Shown here: positions 11,640 through 23,028 of the stretch, piece after piece
Layout: each line of letters begins with the position of its first letter
How positions within the stretch are numbered: the first letter of the stretch is position 1
Assembly (NCBI GenBank): GCA_030765065.1
Contig: CM060982.1
Location: forward strand, 15,373,630 to 15,437,629
Source of the DNA: Deroplatys truncata
Lineage: Eukaryota > Arthropoda > Insecta > Mantodea > Mantidae
Length of the DNA: 64,000 nt
Direction: 5' to 3'
The notes under the pieces: model-generated
What the model saw: the letters and a program-made list of their open reading frames with translations, nothing else
Told to the model about the DNA's origin: nothing
Database searches by the model: none
Translations under genes and position numbers: made by a program

Positions 11640-13755
11640 TGAGTTTTACGAAAGTATAGACAACCTCATAGCTGTTGAAAATTGTGATTCTTGGTGATAA
11701 CAATATAAATTCAAATAATAATTCCTGGATTACAGCTGTTATATATCCTAAATAGCTATAATCTGTATAATGGAATAAATTGCCTAAATAGAATTACAAA
11801 TACTCGTACATTACAACTGCAATCAATTATCAATTACATAACAAACATACAACCTACTCAGCATTCTGCTTTTGTAAATGATTTTCATCTATCTGATCAC
11901 TGTGCAGAAATGTATAATTGTAACTGAAAATTAAAGAAGGCAATATGGATGCAAATATGGTTTCTTAATGATTTCATTTAGGAAGGTTACAAGAAATGTT
12001 AAGATTTGAAAATTGGGAATCTGTACCTATATTAATGAAAAATGTGATATGTTCTTTAAACTTTACTGGTACATTTTAATACAGCTTGTCTACTAAAGGT
12101 AAAGTGAGTAGCTAATAAAGCTAAACGTGAAGTAACGCTGATTAATGAAATAAATTTAAGAGAGAGAAAATGAAATCAAGTATGAATTTTACCATGCAAT
12201 CAAATTACAATTATATAGTAAATCCTATAAAATACTAAATAAAGAATATGCCAAGGCACTTTCTCTGCAACTATCTCAGGCTTACATTTTACAAATTAAT
12301 TGGACAAAAGATACTAAATCCTAATGATGTATGTAATAAATTTAACCATTACTTTACAAACGAGATCAATACATTGCAAAAAGTCCCAAACAACTATAAA
12401 CATAAAAATATTGTTAAACACTTTATCTTACTCCTATAATGGTACTGAAATTAGTAAAATAATCACCAAACTAAAGAAACAAACATCTTGTGGCTGGGAT
12501 AGTATTTCTTCTGTAGTACAAAAACATTGTAAAAATGAATAGATTGATATTTAATAAATATCTCAAACAAACATAATATACATTGATATTGTAATGAAAA
12601 GAAGCTAGAAACAGTGATGTGTATTGAATTTATTTAAAGGTGAGTCGGAATTGTTACACTAACATCACTTAAGTTTACTCACTTAACATGTTTCGGGAAA
12701 CGGTTGTTCCCATCCTCAGAAGTTAATTCGACTGAATTCAGTCGGAACAACCGTTTCCCGAAACATGTTAAGGGAGTAAACTTAAGTGATGTTAGTGTAA
12801 CAATTCCGACTCACCTTTAAATAAAAACATAATATATTTCCAGAGTGCTTGAAGATTAGTACCATAATACCAACTTTTAAAATGGGTGACAAAAATCATG
12901 TAACTAGTTACAGACCTATAACTCTTACCTGTTTCAGTACATTATTTGAAAAAGGTATAAATTCAAAATTGGTTAACTTCTTAATAAAAATATGACATAT
13001 TAGTAAAAACTCAACATGGTTTTAGAAAGAGTTGCTCTACTAGTATTGCTATCACAGATCTTGTACAAGAAATATATTCACAGTTAGACAAAGGTAATCA
13101 AGCTGTAGAACTATTCCTAGATCTCTTTAAAGTGTTTGAAACTGAAGGCATAAATTTGTTACTGTGCACATTAGGAAATTATGGAATAATGGCTAAACTG
13201 CATGACTTACGAAGATCCTATTTAATAAATCGCAAGCAATGTACAATAACTTTAAAAGTAGTGGTTGAACCTGGCATTATAAGTTGTCATATGATAGTTA
13301 AGTTTGGATTGCTCCAAGGATCGGTACTCAAGCCTCTTTTATATATAAATGACATACCTTGTTATTAAAACTGGAAAAAGGTATCCTATGCTGATGATAC
13401 TAACTTACTGTATTGGCATAAATCAATGAATCACTTGGAAAATTCAAATACTGATTCATTAACAGATTCTGAAATATTTTTAACACAATAACTTAAAAGT
13501 AAATACAGAAAAAACAAACATTTACAATCTAGAAGCATCTACAATACTGAAGACAAAATGCAGAAGGCCCTTTAACTGTAAATGTAAAAACCACTATCGT
13601 TGAGCATGTACAAGTTAAATTCCTATGTCTAATTTTGGACACAACCTCTCATTTAATCACCATATCAACTTTCTTTGTAAAAGAGAAAGTTCAGGCTTAT
13701 ATATATTAAGGAGGCTTTCAAAATACAGAGAGAGCCAAAAAACTAAGAATTGGAT
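11640..13755 (+). mobile_element. LINE (CR1/Jockey-like) remnant, ORF2 part
   Basis: Decayed ORF2 of a non-LTR retrotransposon. The end of an endonuclease domain is visible at about 11780-11930 (HLSDHCAEMYN, as in the family HLSDH motif). Reverse transcriptase follows from about 12840: KISTIIPTFKMGDKN, then SYRPITL, a GFR block, GLLQGSV near 13310 and YADDT near 13390. The thumb region with LSFNHHINFLCK and LYILRRLSKY ends near 13735. Many stops and frame changes are present. The element is interrupted at 12581-12827 by a foldback element. Confidence 0.75.
12581..12827. mobile_element. Foldback element with 79-bp arms inserted in LINE
   Basis: The arms at 12632-12710 and 12744-12822 are almost perfect reverse complements (ATTTAAAGGTGAGTCGG against CCGACTCACCTTTAAAT), with a 33-bp loop containing ACTGAATTCAGT. 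The insertion is flanked by ACATAATATA at 12571-12580 and 12828-12837. Removing one flank copy and the insert restores the LINE reading through FPECLKISTIIPTFK, which supports a real 10-bp target duplication. No coding capacity. Confidence 0.8.
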
Positions 13756-14830
13756 GTGCAGTGTTTGTCCTGCCCGCATCCTTGGCGCTTGCCATCTGCC
13801 GCTATCATAGAAAGGCGCGGATGAAACCATACGTCATTTTTAAAACTACTTTTAAACACTTTACTTACCAACTTTATGAAGGGAGATGTTGAAACTGGCC
13901 ACAATCGTTGTCCATACATTTTTGGTACCTCTTTAGGAAACTATCACTCACCGTAGTTCACGTTGAGAAATGCTGGCAATTTCCTGGCAGATATTTTGTT
14001 TTAATGCTTCCAGGGTGTGTGGGTTTGTCTTGTACATTTTACGTTTTAAGTTACTGCAGAGATAGAAATTGCAGGGGGTTAGGTCGGGAACTGAGGGGGC
14101 CACAAATCTCTGCTAATAATTCTGTCCTCAAACACACTTTCAATTGTTCTCATTGAAATATTGACCGTATGAGTGTTGCAGAGTCTTGTTCAAAAAGGAC
14201 AAAATCACGCTCCCTGTCTGTTAATTCTCTAAAAAAAGGGGGCAAAATTGTATTCACGATTGTATGGGCTTCAATTGTTGACTCCAAAAACTATAACTGG
14301 CCTATAACTGTTTCTCCGCTCATGGCCAATTTTTTCATGAAGGGCTCCAATAATGATTATTTTGTGTACACACATATCCATGAAGGTGGAACCAAGTCTC
14401 GTTCATGAAAACTATTAAATATGGGTCTATTTCACCATTGTGTACACTATTGAGACTCCACTCACAAAATGTGCACCTAATTACAGGATCACCTGGTTGA
14501 AGATCATGTGCCACAGTTGTTTTATATGGTTTAACTTCAACATTTGGTAGCTCTTCGCGCAGAGCCATAAGAAATGCCTGCCTGTTGTGAAAGATGCGTA
14601 AGTGATTTTTGGGGGGAACTCTCCAAACGCTGACCGATGTTTCTTTGGTAAGAACAGTACGCCGTATTTTAGATTTCTTAGCCTGAACACTTCCAGTGGT
14701 TTGAAATTTATTGTAAAGTTCATGGATTGTTGTACGGCCTGGAACTTTTATATCTGGAAATCTTTCTGCAAATCGTACTTTCACTTGGCGAGCTGACTGA
14801 GTTTATATGTACATATACTGAACCATAATA
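13756..14830 (-). mobile_element. Mariner-like transposon remnant
   Basis: A minus-strand frame at 14784-14335 reads from a helix-turn-helix (RFPDIKVPGRTTIHELYNKF) to the first catalytic aspartate region, FMNETWFHLHGYV, where family members have DE in place of NE. Below 14335 the frame breaks repeatedly, but PDLTPCNFYL near 14095 and a C-terminal tail can be followed to about 13860. Several stops and frameshifts are present. Terminal inverted repeats were not located, so the ends are approximate. Confidence 0.7.
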
Positions 14831-15285
14831 TACTTTGTAACCAAGTACAGGACAAAATAATAAATAACTCGTAATAACTGAACTACATCACATCACTGGC
14901 AACTCAATATTGTTCTTCGACATTACAGAGCAAAACCACGTCAACAGCGTGATCTTGTTTATAGCAGTAGTGCATTATTATGTTTCACATGCGCAGTGCA
15001 AAAACACCGCACAGCCAGTTCATAGTTTCTTGGCTCTCCCGTTATTTAGATACTGCTGCATTAAGAATGACATTCTGGTGTAATATATCATTATAAGTAA
15101 TATGGAATTGTGGTATAGAGAAGCATCACCAGTATGCATAACTTAAATAGGCTGTTGAACTTTACAGAAGAAGTATTTAAGAACCGTGTATAGATTATAA
15201 AATATGACTTCATGTCGCAATACTTTTTAAAGAAAACAATTTGTTCACTGTCATTTCCTCATATGTATATAAGGTAATACTGATC

Positions 15286-15840
15286 AATAAAGACCGAGAC
15301 TGATTTTTTTTCAGATATTTATTACTCCATTTCAATGTTAACATGATCTTTTTCAAAGTAGTCTCCTCCTACTTGAATGCACTTTTTATAGCGTCTCTGC
15401 CAGTCCTTTAACACATGATGCAGGTCATTCTTTGTCAGGTCTTTGAGAATTGTTCACTTTTCTTCAGCACTGCTTCAGTGCTTTCAAATCAAATGCCTAG
15501 AGCTTTGCCTTTAGTGATGGGAATAAAAAGAAATCACAAGGGGGGAGGCATTGGGGCTATAAGGTGGATGCAGCACACAGGTAATGTTGAATTTAGCCAA
15601 AAATTCCTGGACTTGATTTGCAATGTGAGGCATCGCGTAAGTCGCACCCATTCCAATGAAGTTCTGGACGTTTCCTTGCAATGTGCTTCCTCAGTGTAGC
15701 CAATACTGACGTGTATGTCCATTCCAAACCGAGTGCCTCCCACTGTAAACAAACTCTTTGTATTATCCACGCGATCCCCACCCCTAAGGTCTGCTTGTTC
15801 CCCTCTCACATGGCTATTGAACATTGTTTCAATCTATAAA
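15286..15840 (-). mobile_element. Mariner element, C-terminal half and terminal repeat
   Basis: The left terminus CTGATCAATAAAGACCGAG (from about 15288) matches, as an inverted repeat, the sequence ending at about 20941 (CTCAGTCTTTATAGATCAG). Minus-strand coding from about 15790 down gives LATLRKHIARKRPELHWNG, then pieces of the QDNAPAH and SPNLAP-type blocks and the C-terminus, spread over several frames. It looks like the 3' half of the element whose N-terminal half is at 20380-20942. Confidence 0.65.
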
Positions 15841-15950
15841 GAGGAGTCTTGCGTGAAAATCATACTTCAAAATGCAACCTGAGGTAAGAATCAATTTTAT
15901 AAGTATGTGGAAATGAACATTTTACTCAATGTGGCTAGATAACTAAGGTG

Positions 15951-16085
15951 AGCCACTCCGGGGTGGGAGCTGCCATTGGCTGCCCACCTGTAACGTGAGA
16001 GTGAAGACGAGCACGCGGAATACATACACAGCGCAGTGAACACACTAAATTCCTCCCGATTAACTCCCAATTGTTTATTATTAGC
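15951..16085 (+). repeat. Copy 2 of a dispersed inverted segment
   Basis: Contains GAGCCACTCCGG, CCATTGGCTGC, TAACGTGAGAGTGAAG, CGAGCACGCGG and CCCGATTAAC in the same order as the minus strand of 11050-11175. Divergence is moderate. It lies about 350 bp downstream of the THAP exon, read in that exon's direction. Confidence 0.55.
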
Positions 16086-16429
16086 ACGTTGTTCCAGTTT
16101 TGTTTAAAAGGTATACTATTTCAGAGCTTTCTACAAACATTGTGGGCTAACCATAAAGCAAAACAAATGGAAACTGCGTTACATTAGTAATATATTTACG
16201 TATAAACAAAACTACTGGAACACATCCGGTACTTCAACGTAAACTGTAGGCGCTACAAGAGATTCAAACATACATTACTTTAGTACTAAAGGAAAATTTA
16301 CAACTACTCTAAAGGAATCGCTAAATGGATATGCTGGTGTATTTTTTTTACCGTAAGAAATGAAAACAATAATTCCAGAATACATTATTCTGTTACAGGA
16401 TGTAAAAATGAAAAAGACATACCTACAAC

Positions 16430-16766
16430 ATTCCACTTGTACTTGGACCTTCACTAAGTGCATATCCATGCCAATTGGGAATGAACTGCTACGGAGCTGC
16501 ATCTGGGAGCAGAATTTTCTTAACCGGCAAACCTAAAAGTTCACTCTTCAAATCCCGTTTATAGTCACTAGGAAGAAAGTGCACTGAACATACACGTGAA
16601 TTATCAGCGTTAAATTTGGCAGTACGCTTACAGCGAGACACCCACACGCGCTTTAATTGCTCATTTTTTTTGGAAATGTGTGATAATTCACACCAACCGT
16701 TTTAAAACCGTAATTACGGTATTGTGCTACAGCACAATACATTCTACTCTTAACGTTCTCACTCAT
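16430..16766 (-). pseudogene. THAP-domain exon (gene or P-like transposon N-terminus)
   Basis: From ATG at 16766 the minus strand encodes a THAP zinc-finger DNA-binding domain: the start of the finger (MYCAVAQYRNYG), HTFPKK, then KRVWVSRCKR, VCSVHF, PSDYKRD and a final LLPDAAP. The expected second cysteine of the C-x(2-4)-C pair appears as tyrosine. One frame change lies at a run of eight A (16661-16668), and a stop follows DAAP. A donor-like AGGTATGTC lies about 80 bp further on (near 16420). THAP domains sit at the N-terminus of P-element transposases and of related host genes. The reading breaks favour a pseudogene. Confidence 0.7.
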
Positions 16767-16769
16767 TGC

Positions 16770-17906
16770 ACACCGACTTAAACACTTCACCAAAGCAGAG
16801 AAAACTGAATCTATATTCAAGATTCTAGTTTAAATATGTGTGTGCAACTTATTTGTTGAAGTGGGGGGGGGGGGGTTATATGACTGAGTGATAAGGAACA
16901 ATGCACTTTCGTACATCTGTTGTTAAGTTGTGAAGTTTCCGCCAACATAGCGAGGTAAAGTAGTATAATTTACCAAAACAGCTAAAAATAAATTATACTT
17001 TCAAAATAAAGCCCGAAGCATATATTCCCTTCTGATATATGAGTACATGTTGATTTATTGCACTTGTACGTGACTTTTAAAGCGAAGAGACGCTCGGATT
17101 AATATCTGTTGCTTTTTGGGCACTTGAGCGGCATAATTATTTCAAAGGAAATGCTGTATGCTCTTACAGCCAAAGTTTAACAACCTTTTTCCGTCCACTG
17201 TGGTTCTGTAAAGGATTATATACCTGGAAAAGCTTGCCATTTTCAGGGAAGAACACCTTTGGCCCGCATTACATTTATTTTCATGTGCAGACTTAGGAGT
17301 CGGCCTACCTGCCAAAAAGGAGGTTATTTATATTCCTCAGGAATGCGTATTAAACAGTATATTATTGTGAGCAGAAGCTATTTGAAGACCAAGTATCATA
17401 TAAGCATGATCCGGATTCTGATGACATGCCATCTTTTAATTTTTGCAATAAAGGTATTGCTTAAGTGTACATAAATCCTTATCATGAATTTTCAAGTTTT
17501 CTATTTTGGATAATATTTTTTTCGATATTACATCATTAATTTGTAATTTCTTTGTCCTTTGCCTCTTTATTTGGTAATTTCCTTGCATAAGTGTAGAGTA
17601 TATAGAGATTATTGGTTGGTCTGGAAAGAGTTGCTTGTGGGTGGAGAGATGGTTATTGTCAGGGAAACAGGTATAATTACTGTTATGAATTCATGTCCAA
17701 AATTAGGGGTGAGAAGGCCAGTTTTCCCCTTTTTGCTTAATAAGTGCATATTGCTTTTATTTATGTATAACATGGACTGTGAAATCCTCTTCATTCGCAA
17801 TAAACATTGCATATTCTGAGTTCTCAAAAGAGTTAATGCTACACTTTTGTAAGACCTGTTTAAAAACACAATAAGTTAGAAAATTAATTGAAAATATATT
17901 TGTTCT
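16770..17906. other. Noncoding sequence, 13-base G run
   Basis: AT-rich with a G13 homopolymer at 16863-16875. Short open frames (for example 17259-17474 and 17559-17819) have no recognisable similarity and no codon-like pattern. Nothing else seen. Confidence 0.5.
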
Positions 17907-18019
17907 ATGTTCTTGTTTGGAGAATCTGAAAAGCAAAGAAAATAATGTTCTTACTTGTTTGAAGAATCTGAAAAAGAAAGTAAGAAAATTTTCTTTTCAG
18001 ATTCTTTGAACAAGAACAT
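17907..18019. repeat. Small foldback with a duplicated left arm
   Basis: Two left-arm copies (ATGTTCTTGTTTGGAGAATC at 17907, ATGTTCTTACTTGTTTGAAG at 17945) pair with one right arm, CAGATTCTTTGAACAAGAAC (to 18018). The loop is short and AT-rich. It is probably a decayed hairpin element. Confidence 0.65.
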
Positions 18020-19600
18020 TTTCACTGCTCTTTTACTTAGTTTTTCTTCTCATTTTAGATAATTTTTTGTAATTACACAGTCATTTTAAAACAGATGTCA
18101 TTTTAAAAAAAATTAGTCATCAAAATCCGCGCCCTACTTATAAAACACCGTTCTGACCTTATTTCCTCTCATGTATTTACGTTCATCTCCCCTGTATTTG
18201 CTCACATAATATTGATTTGTTTCATAAAGCCTCTCCTGCCAGTTTGGCATAAAATGTGTCCATGTTTTATACAAAATAATGAAAACTAAGATACGAGTAA
18301 GTTATTGCACTTTCCTAGCATAAATACTAAATAATATAGGCACCTAATTACAATTGGCAAGTTCCTTAGATCTACCTCCTTTTAAAAAGATCAGTATTGA
18401 TCGCCAGTGCAATACACTAATACACCTCCTTTTAACAACACCCACCTTCCCGTGGGTGAAAACATTATATTTGTGTGCTTTTAAGGGTATTGGTTGCGAG
18501 CGTATACTAAAGCATACAGGAAAGATTGTTCTAAAATTAATATCTCCAAAATATTACGGCTAGACGCATCCTTGTTCTTATTCTTTCAAGTAGGAAGGAT
18601 CAAATGGGAACTATGTACAATTAATTATTCATTAATTAAAAAATTAAAACAACTTTATACTAGAAATAATTAAGAAACTAGGTTTATATAAGCGTATTCT
18701 CAGCCTAAATAATGAAGCCAAAATATCCAAATTCTGTAAATTCGCTTTATTTGAAAATTGGATGATATTTGCAAGACTTGCTGTGCAGATAACTGTTTTT
18801 CAGCATGTGGGCACAGTTTCATATGCATAAGTCGATTATTCATGTTTTTACCTTGACGCGAAAAAAAAAAGTCTCAGAAAAAATGCACATATATCAAATT
18901 TTCAGCTATCATGACTTTTAAAACTGCTATGTTTAAATCATATTACATAATAGCATGATCAACATACAGTTTCTCTCATTAAGCTGCATTTTTCACAATC
19001 CATAAACAAACAATACAATTTAATGTCGAATCAAAGTTTAAGACCTGATAGTGTATAACGTTGAATTTTATATAGCGTATAACGTATTTTATTTTCGTTG
19101 ATAAAATTGGCCGAATAATGTGTTATTGGTTTTCTTTAACATAATATAATTAAAGTCAAGCAATAGCATAAACTAAGAAAATGGATTTAAAGCTTGCAAC
19201 TTAGAGCTTCTGAACAACTTTAATATAACAAATATCTGCTTTATATCTACATATCTCTCTTTCTTTGAATAACATATCCTGTAAGTCATCCCTCAAAACC
19301 AAATTTCATATATCGACAGTTTTTTAGTGAATATTTCAAGGAGAAATGAAATTGATGCCAGTTGGGTATTTAGCTGTAAAAAGACAGGTTTGTGTTTATT
19401 ATTTCCAAGACTAAGTCTAGTTATAGATGCGATTTTGTTTCAAGTAGTATAGGGTCGAAACAGATCGTATAACTAGAATATTATCCGAACTTTCATGCCG
19501 AAAAGTGCGGTGCAGAATACTGGCTAGCTAAAACTTCACTCTCGATGACGTCATGCAGCAGGCGGACCGAAAGCAGTACAAGCGAAAACGGTGCAGGAAG
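18020..19600. other. AT-rich noncoding sequence
   Basis: Nothing recognised. The last 100 bp (19500-19590) contain GATGACGTCATGCAG in a GC-richer patch that recalls the TGACGTCA part of the segment at 11050-11175, but the match is weak. Confidence 0.4.
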
Positions 19601-19628
19601 AGACCCCCCTGCATTTTACTTACATTAA

Positions 19629-19991
19629 TCACAATCCTTGGGCAAAAAGTGCAACACCCAAATCTGAATCCTCTGAAGATGACTCAGCTGCCTTATCAGA
19701 ATCAGAGCTACTCTCCAAAATAAATGACAAGCTTATCCACAATTCCACAGCACCGTCACACACAAAACAAGTTCCCACATTTGATTCTCCTCTTCTATGT
19801 TCTATTATGTCTGTGTATACCCTGTGAGCTTTGGTTACACTTCTCACTGAAATACCTGTAAAATCCAATATTAGTTTTGTAATATGTATTAATGCAAGTG
19901 TCGGGTATTTTTCTAATAGCGAGTTGAATATATTAAGTATTGTTTGTTTTTCACCACTTTTAACTTTTTCCCGCTTTTGAGTTTGAACAGT
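19629..19991 (-). pseudogene. Mariner-like transposase N-terminus (internally deleted)
   Basis: Open minus-strand frame without a clear ATG. It reads GEKQTILNIFNSLLEKYPTL, then LDFTGISVRSVTKA, matching the N-terminal helix-turn-helix of the insect mariner-like family also seen at 29550-30450 and 32700-34420 (usual pattern: EKYP, TGVSxxSVxR). It then passes directly to an acidic serine-rich stretch (ESSSDSDKAAESSSEDSD) like the C-terminal tail of that family, so the catalytic core seems to be missing. Likely a deletion derivative. A moderate-confidence family call. Confidence 0.5.
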
Positions 19992-20379
19992 TTATTCGCA
20001 CAATGTGCACCTTCCTCTGCCATGAAAACTCAAATACCAACTGACTAAATCACAAGATTTGACATGTGCTAGCATATTATGAATGTCTGTTCGCTTATCG
20101 TATTTCCTGTGTTATGCAAAGTGTTTATTCAATACTCAGATAGCACCTCTGGGAATTCCTTGCTGCATTTTTTGTATATGCAAGAAAATGGCAGTCATGC
20201 ATACAGTTGGTAATTAACAAGCAAGATACTCTCCGCATTAGCGCAATAGCAGACAAAAATCAAATTCTGTAATCTCTTAACAGTTAGTATATATATCCAT
20301 TACCTTTAGCAATGAGTTCTTATAACAGCAATAAAATAAGCAGCTCTATACATTTCCTGCCTTAATATTTCATGATAAA

Positions 20380-20942
20380 GGTACTATTTTGTTGGAGTAA
20401 GAGTGTGTTCTTGCATTCGTGACACATACTTCTGTTTACATCAGATGGAACTCTGGTTTGGAATGAACAGGAGTATGCTGCTGTAACAGTAGTGTGAGGG
20501 GGAACAACAATCACAGCAGCTGTGTTGATGTTGACTTCAGTCATAACAGAAGCCGAAAGACCTGGCCCACCTTGCTTAGCACATAGGACTCACCCTTCTT
20601 TGAAGTCCTTGAACCACCTAAACACTGTTGCACAAGGTAGTGCATCTTCACCGTATGCTTAGTTCAGCTTTTTGAAAGTTTCAGAGGCTGTATGATTTAA
20701 ACGAAAACAAAATTTTATTGCACCGTATTGCTCCTCTCGTCACCTCCATTTTGTGGTGTGTGAAATTCAAGTAGGGTCAACAATATACAGCATTACTACC
20801 AACCTACCGATACGAGAGTGCTGCCGCCTATGGACATTACACATGAAACCTCGCTCTTTTCAAATATTCATGGTAGAGACAGAAAGCTATCAAGAAAGCT
20901 GCAGGAAAAAATCAATCTCAGTCTTTATAGATCAGTCCTCAT
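20380..20942 (-). mobile_element. Mariner element, N-terminal half and terminal repeat
   Basis: From ATG at 20749 the minus strand reads MEVTRGAIRCNK and then, with frame changes, an FKSY/FRWFKDF-type helix-turn-helix region as in mauritiana/irritans-group mariners (family start: MEVTKEQQRASIKFCF). Upstream lies an untranslated region ending in ATCTCAGTCTTTATAGATCAG, which inverts to the terminus at 15288. Coding similarity fades near 20450. With 15286-15840 it forms one element split by about 4.5 kb. Confidence 0.65.
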
Positions 20943-20984
20943 ATAACACATTGCAATAATCAATACTATAGCTATAACACACAT

Positions 20985-22674
20985 ACAGAGATTTATCGGT
21001 GGAACAACGGACCTTGAAGAAGGATATAATACAACAAATGATGCTGGCAAGAATGGAAGGAAAACAGGCCTTCATAAAGAATCTACGATTGTGGGTCGAT
21101 GGGCGCATGGTGACGGGATACGAAAGTGACACAAGGAACAGCAGATCACAGGAGCAGGATATGATTCAGCGAAATACATCTGAGACTAGAGAGAAGGAAT
21201 ACAGAGGAAGTTCAAAGAGCAATCGGAGACCAGAGGATAAGGATCGATACATGGAAGTTACGTCACGGCATGTGGGGCTGGCGGAAAGAAGATGGTGTCA
21301 GAGAGTAGGTGGGGCGTTGACGCAGTCAGAACGTCAGATCAGAATTACGCAAGGGCATCAGCTGGCAAAACAAGGAAAGTGATTTCATCTAGGAGGAAGT
21401 TAAATTGGCATGTGACCTGGTCGTGGGCAGAGCGGGGGTGTGGTCTCAAAGTGATGGAATGGAGGGAGAGGAAAGCATTGTGTCGACACCCAGTGGAAGT
21501 ATATTGATTTTGGACAGATATTTAGCGGGACTGTCAAAGGAGAAAACAGGAATAGAATTATGGAGTAGGAAAGTATTGGACAGGTTTAGAAGCAGAACAG
21601 GATCACAATAGGGAAAGGAAAAAGGAAGGAGGAAGATTGGGTTCTGGAATTGCAAGGGATTAAAAACTAAAATATTTACAGGGAAGTTGAGATATCTACT
21701 AGAAAAGGTAGATTATTTAGGGGTAGCAGAAACCTGGCTAAGGGAGGTAAATATAGATGTTAAGGATTATACATATGTTGGAATAGAAGGGGAGGGGATA
21801 ACAAGGAAGGGAAGAGCTTCTGGGGGGTGGGTCTTTTTGTAAGACAATCCATAGGGAAAGTAATAAGAGATACTTGGTCCAGGATTAAATGCAGAGTGGG
21901 GAGAAAAAGGGTAATAATGGAGAGAGCTCTTAAATATTGGTACAGACTATTAAATTTAGAAGAGAAGAACTTGTTGAGGCAGTGTTTGGAATTTCAAGAA
22001 AGGAGCTTAAAGAAAAATGGGTGGAGTTATAGTATACAAACTAATTTGGAAAATTGCAGTCTGGGAGAAATTTGGAGGAGGGAAAATAATGTTAAGGGTT
22101 TTTGGAAAGAAGCTAGGTGGAGGTTTGAAGATATAACTCAAATAAGGAACAAAGAGAAAGTATAGCCTGGGCACGAGCAGGTGTATGGAGACTAATAGGA
22201 ATAAGAAATGGGTTCGCACAGAACCAGTGTCCAATATGTGGGGAAAGAGAAGATTTACAACATCGTTTTTGATTGTAAAGGTACACAGCACTGGAGAAAG
22301 CAAGTTATAAATGGGAAATGGTTAAAACTGGACAGGAAAGTAGCTTTAAGCAAGATTTTTAACAAGGGTAATACAAAGGTAGGAGAGTACCTATCCAAAG
22401 TAAAACAGAAATTGGTTATGGACAATAAAAAGAGATGTGAATTAACTTCATCATGAGATGTTAAGATATGTAATTATATCATCATTATTATAATATTAGT
22501 ATTATTAGATTATTATTTTGGTATTAGTACTATTATTTTATTATTATTACTATTATTATTATCATCATTTTTATGTTATAATTAAAGAATGTAATATGAG
22601 TAGAATATGGCAAATAACAGCTTGGGCTGATGTATAGTCATATTCTAAGGAAGATTGCTAGCACAAACAAATAA
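20985..22674 (+). mobile_element. 5'-truncated, internally deleted LINE with 11-bp target duplication
   Basis: Flanked by ATAACACACAT at 20974-20984 and 22675-22685. The insert starts inside ORF1 at LSVEQRTLKKD, 80-90 percent like the intact ORF1 at 44914-46308. It runs through the ORF1 tail to about 21610, and an ORF2 endonuclease start follows (IGFWNCKGLKTK, VDYLGVAETWL). Near 21895 it jumps to the end of ORF2 (ERALKYWYRLLN), losing the rest of the endonuclease and the reverse transcriptase. The C-terminal CPICGE..C zinc knuckle near 22230 is preserved across frames. The 3' UTR contains an ATT/TTA microsatellite. Confidence 0.85.
22468..22572. repeat. ATT/TTA microsatellite in LINE 3' UTR
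   Basis: Imperfect trinucleotide run (ATTATTATTATC and variants) between the LINE ORF2 stop and its 3' end. Confidence 0.85.
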
Positions 22675-23028
22675 ATAACACACATGGTCAGAACAATATA
22701 TGTAGGACTAGATTAATAGAAGTACAATTGAACAAGAACCACTTATAAGTGGTGTCTAGTTATTTAATAGATTATCAAGTACCATAAAAGGCAAGCATGG
22801 TGTAAATTTCAAAAAAGAATTAAAGAAATATCCATTAAGTAAATGTTTCTGTACAGTAGATGAATTGTAAGTAGTTATTCCTGGAAGACTTTCAATCAAC
22901 CACTAAATTAGGACTCGTAATTCCAACATCTCAATGGTTTTGACATTGTTGAAGATGCCAGACTTTGTGCTTGAGCTATGGCACAGTCAAGATCTAGGCC
23001 TACATTTGTTTTCGCCAAATAAGATATA

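Noticed and set aside
19500-19590. Third copy of the 11050/15951 segment
   Set aside because: Only the TGACGTCA core and a few neighbouring bases match. Too weak to call.
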